A stretch of 8,797 nucleotides of DNA from Endomicrobium sp. (lineage in GTDB: Bacteria; Elusimicrobiota; Endomicrobiia; Endomicrobiales; Endomicrobiaceae). A program made the position numbers and the translations under genes. Each line of letters opens with the position of its first letter. Within the stretch, counting starts at the first letter, position 1. Below are positions 7,755 to 8,797 of this stretch, piece by piece. The DNA lies in contig JAISRM010000007.1 of assembly GCA_031273645.1 (NCBI GenBank), forward strand, positions 1-8,797, given 5' to 3'. The notes under the pieces are model-generated. The model was not told the origin of the DNA and searched no databases. It worked only from the letters and a program-made list of their open reading frames with translations.

Positions 7755-7890
7755 GCAGGCTTCGCCTGCTTTATGCAACACAGCCGAAGTCTGTTTTATG
7801 GAAACACAGACTGTGTCTGTTGTGTCAAGTGTCATTCCCATGAAAATGGGACAGGCTTCGCCTGTTTTATGGAACACAGACGAAGTCTGT
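7755..7890. repeat. Cluster of short palindromes and a truncated hairpin
   Basis: The segment contains gcaggcttcgcctgc (7755-7769), a cagccgaagtctg variant, cagactgtgtctg, caggcttcgcctg and cagacgaagtctg, separated by ttttatggaaacac-like linkers. The same cluster type begins the array at 6688 (cagacttcgtctg). One GAAA hairpin at 7834-7850 lacks the end of its right arm. No coding potential is recognised. Confidence 0.75.
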
Positions 7891-7914
7891 TGAGTCAATT
7901 GTTTTTTCAAGGTC

Positions 7915-8018
7915 TGTCATTCCCATGAAAATGGGAATCCAAGTTTCACCAGTCTGTCATTCCCATGAAAATGGGAATACAAGTTTCACCGGTCTGTCAT
8001 TCCCATGAAAATGGGAAT
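7915..8018 (+). repeat. Three 40-bp units with attcccatGAAAatgggaat hairpins
   Basis: Perfect hairpins lie at 7919-7938, 7959-7978 and 7999-8018, exactly 40 bp apart, joined by the aagtttcacc(a/g)gtctgtc linker also found between the paired hairpins of the 6688-7450 array. This shows that the 40-bp unit can be duplicated independently of the larger compound unit. Confidence 0.88.
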
Positions 8019-8120
8019 CCATGTTTAAATTAATATAGCCTCTAACATTATTTTCTTTAAAGACGTAAGGTAATAAGAATTTTTTAGTAAAAATGGATTC
8101 CCGCTTTCGCGGGAATGACA
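7995..8120. repeat. 126-bp head-to-head composite element, copy 1
   Basis: The element is bounded by tgtcattccc on the left and gggaatgaca on the right, as inverted ends. It joins a GAAA-orientation hairpin (7999-8018) to an opposite-orientation TTTC hairpin (8097-8116) through a spacer containing ctctaacattattttctttaaag. A second copy of exactly the same length is at 8566-8691. The layout resembles a REP-doublet (BIME) or a small MITE; no transposase is present in the window. Confidence 0.75.
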
Positions 8121-8498
8121 AACTGAAGACGTAAGGTAAGAAGAATTGTTTAGTAAACGTGGATTCCCGCTTTCGCGGGAATGACAAACTGAAGACGTAA
8201 GGTAAGAAGAATTTTTTAGTAAAAATGGATTCCCGCTTTCGCGGGAATGACAAACTAAAAACAAAATGTAATAAGAATTTTTTAGCAAAAATGGATTCCC
8301 GCTTTCGCGGGAATGACAAACTGAAGACGTAAGGTAAAAAGAATTTTTTAGTAAAAATGGATTCCCGCTTTCGCGGGAATGACAAACTGAAGACGTAAGG
8401 TAAAAAGAATTTTTTAGCAAAAATGGATTCCCGCCCGATAAAAACATTCGGGCGCAGGCTGCTTAGGAAGAACGAATATTAAAAACGCGGGAATGACA
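8059..8498. repeat. 66-bp-period palindrome array (right)
   Basis: Unit starts (ggattccc) fall at 8095, 8161, 8227, 8293, 8359 and 8425, an exact 66-bp period. The first five carry the perfect palindrome attcccgctttcgcgggaat; the sixth is interrupted by a 48-bp insertion. Linkers read gacaaactgaagacgtaagg and gaattttttagtaaaaa with scattered substitutions. The units match the left array at 1-320 in the same orientation. Two long overlapping minus-strand reading frames here simply translate the 66-bp period (22 codons) and are not genes. 8499-8565 is unassigned remnant sequence with a small atccggcggat palindrome. Confidence 0.92.
8427..8494. repeat. Palindrome copy with 48-bp loop insertion (right)
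   Basis: The expanded palindrome is 68 bp long, with attcccg and cgggaat arms kept. The insert starts with the hairpin cccga-taaaaacat-tcggg, continues gcgcaggctgctt and ends aatattaaaaac. It corresponds in length and position to the insert at 91-158, so this is a distinct inherited variant of the repeat and not random decay. Confidence 0.85.
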
Positions 8499-8565
8499 GA
8501 TCCGGCGGATGAACTGACGGGAATAACAGACCACACAGTCTGTCGTCTTAAAATGTCTTTCGGTC

Positions 8566-8691
8566 TGTCATTCCCATGAAAATGGGAATCCATGTTTAAA
8601 CTAATATAGCTTCTTACATTATTTTCTTTAAAGCCGTAAGGTAAGAAGAATTTTTTAGTAAACGAGGATTCCCGCTTTCGCGGGAATGACA
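8566..8691. repeat. 126-bp head-to-head composite element, copy 2
   Basis: The ends are tgtcattccc and gggaatgaca as in the copy at 7995-8120. The left hairpin is attcccatgaaaatgggaat (8570-8589) and the right one attcccgctttcgcgggaat (8668-8687). The spacer differs from copy 1 at several bases, including ttcttacatta for ctctaacatta and gccgtaagg for gacgtaagg. Confidence 0.75.
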
Positions 8692-8797
8692 AACTGAAGC
8701 CGTAAGGTAAAAAGAATTTTTTAGTAAAAATGGATTCCCGCTTTCGCTGGAATGACAAACTAAAAACAAAATGTAAGAAGAATTTTTTAGTAAAAAT
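8692..8797. repeat. Continuation of the 66-bp array to the window end
   Basis: A further unit follows 66 bp after the hairpin at 8668, with palindrome 8734-8753 carrying one stem mismatch (gctgg in place of gcggg). The window ends inside the linker of the next unit, so the array continues beyond it. No gene is seen. Confidence 0.85.

Noticed and set aside
7957..8447. Two long overlapping minus-strand reading frames of 140-142 aa with repeated FPRKRES / CHSRESGNP motifs
   Set aside because: They are translations of the 66-bp period (a multiple of three without stops), with no ribosome binding site or domain; both frames are open because of the repeat, not because of coding.
8414..8758. Minus-strand 114-aa frame with non-repeat C-terminal text
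   Set aside because: It crosses several repeat elements; the non-repeat part comes from the 8430-8565 insertion and remnant sequence and shows no domain or ribosome binding site.
6688..8797. CRISPR array
   Set aside because: The periodic units have near-identical 'spacers', period lengths of 40, 66 or 127 bp, and palindromes throughout; there are no unique spacers and no cas genes.

Overview
The window looks like a chromosomal segment of an AT-rich Gram-negative bacterium. The outer-membrane barrel protein, the Sec signal peptides and the FlgD/T9SS-like C-terminal domain imply an outer membrane. The combination of a UPF0164/PorV-like protein, a secreted multi-domain glucanase and dense palindromic repeats would fit Elusimicrobiota or a similar gut or sediment lineage. 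That taxonomic placement is an inference; no marker gene is present.

Layout: (1) 1-320 is a decaying array of 66-bp repeat units carrying a 20-bp palindrome. (2) 361-6529 is a compact three-gene plus-strand operon. It encodes a secreted GH81 endo-beta-1,3-glucanase (1334 aa, GTG start), an exported protein of unknown function with a FlgD-Ig-like C-terminus (399 aa, overlapping the first gene by 8 nt), and a UPF0164/PorV-like outer-membrane barrel protein (309 aa). (3) 6530-6687 is a short AT-rich gap with a possible promoter. (4) 6688-7450 is a tandem array of about six 127-131 bp compound units, each with two GAAA-loop hairpins. (5) 7536-7698 is a well-conserved FMN riboswitch followed by an intrinsic terminator (7714-7748). 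No riboflavin gene, indeed no gene at all, follows within the remaining 1 kb. (6) 7749-8797 is a mosaic of short palindromes, 40-bp units, 126-bp head-to-head elements and a precise 66-bp-period array, ending at the window edge inside a repeat.

The operon products all enter the secretory pathway. The enzyme would attack beta-1,3-glucans such as laminarin, curdlan, callose or fungal walls, and the other two proteins plausibly help display or export it; that link is inferred from gene order and domain type. A nine-G homopolymer inside the glucanase gene separates the catalytic and jelly-roll-like regions from a C-terminal domain and could be a slippage hotspot.

The most noteworthy features are the FMN riboswitch with a visible terminator/antiterminator switch but no gene behind it, and the repeat family. 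The hairpin carries GAAA on one strand, so orientation can be read: the core arrays point one way and the flanking arrays the other. Two copies 8.3 kb apart carry the same 48-bp insertion in the loop.
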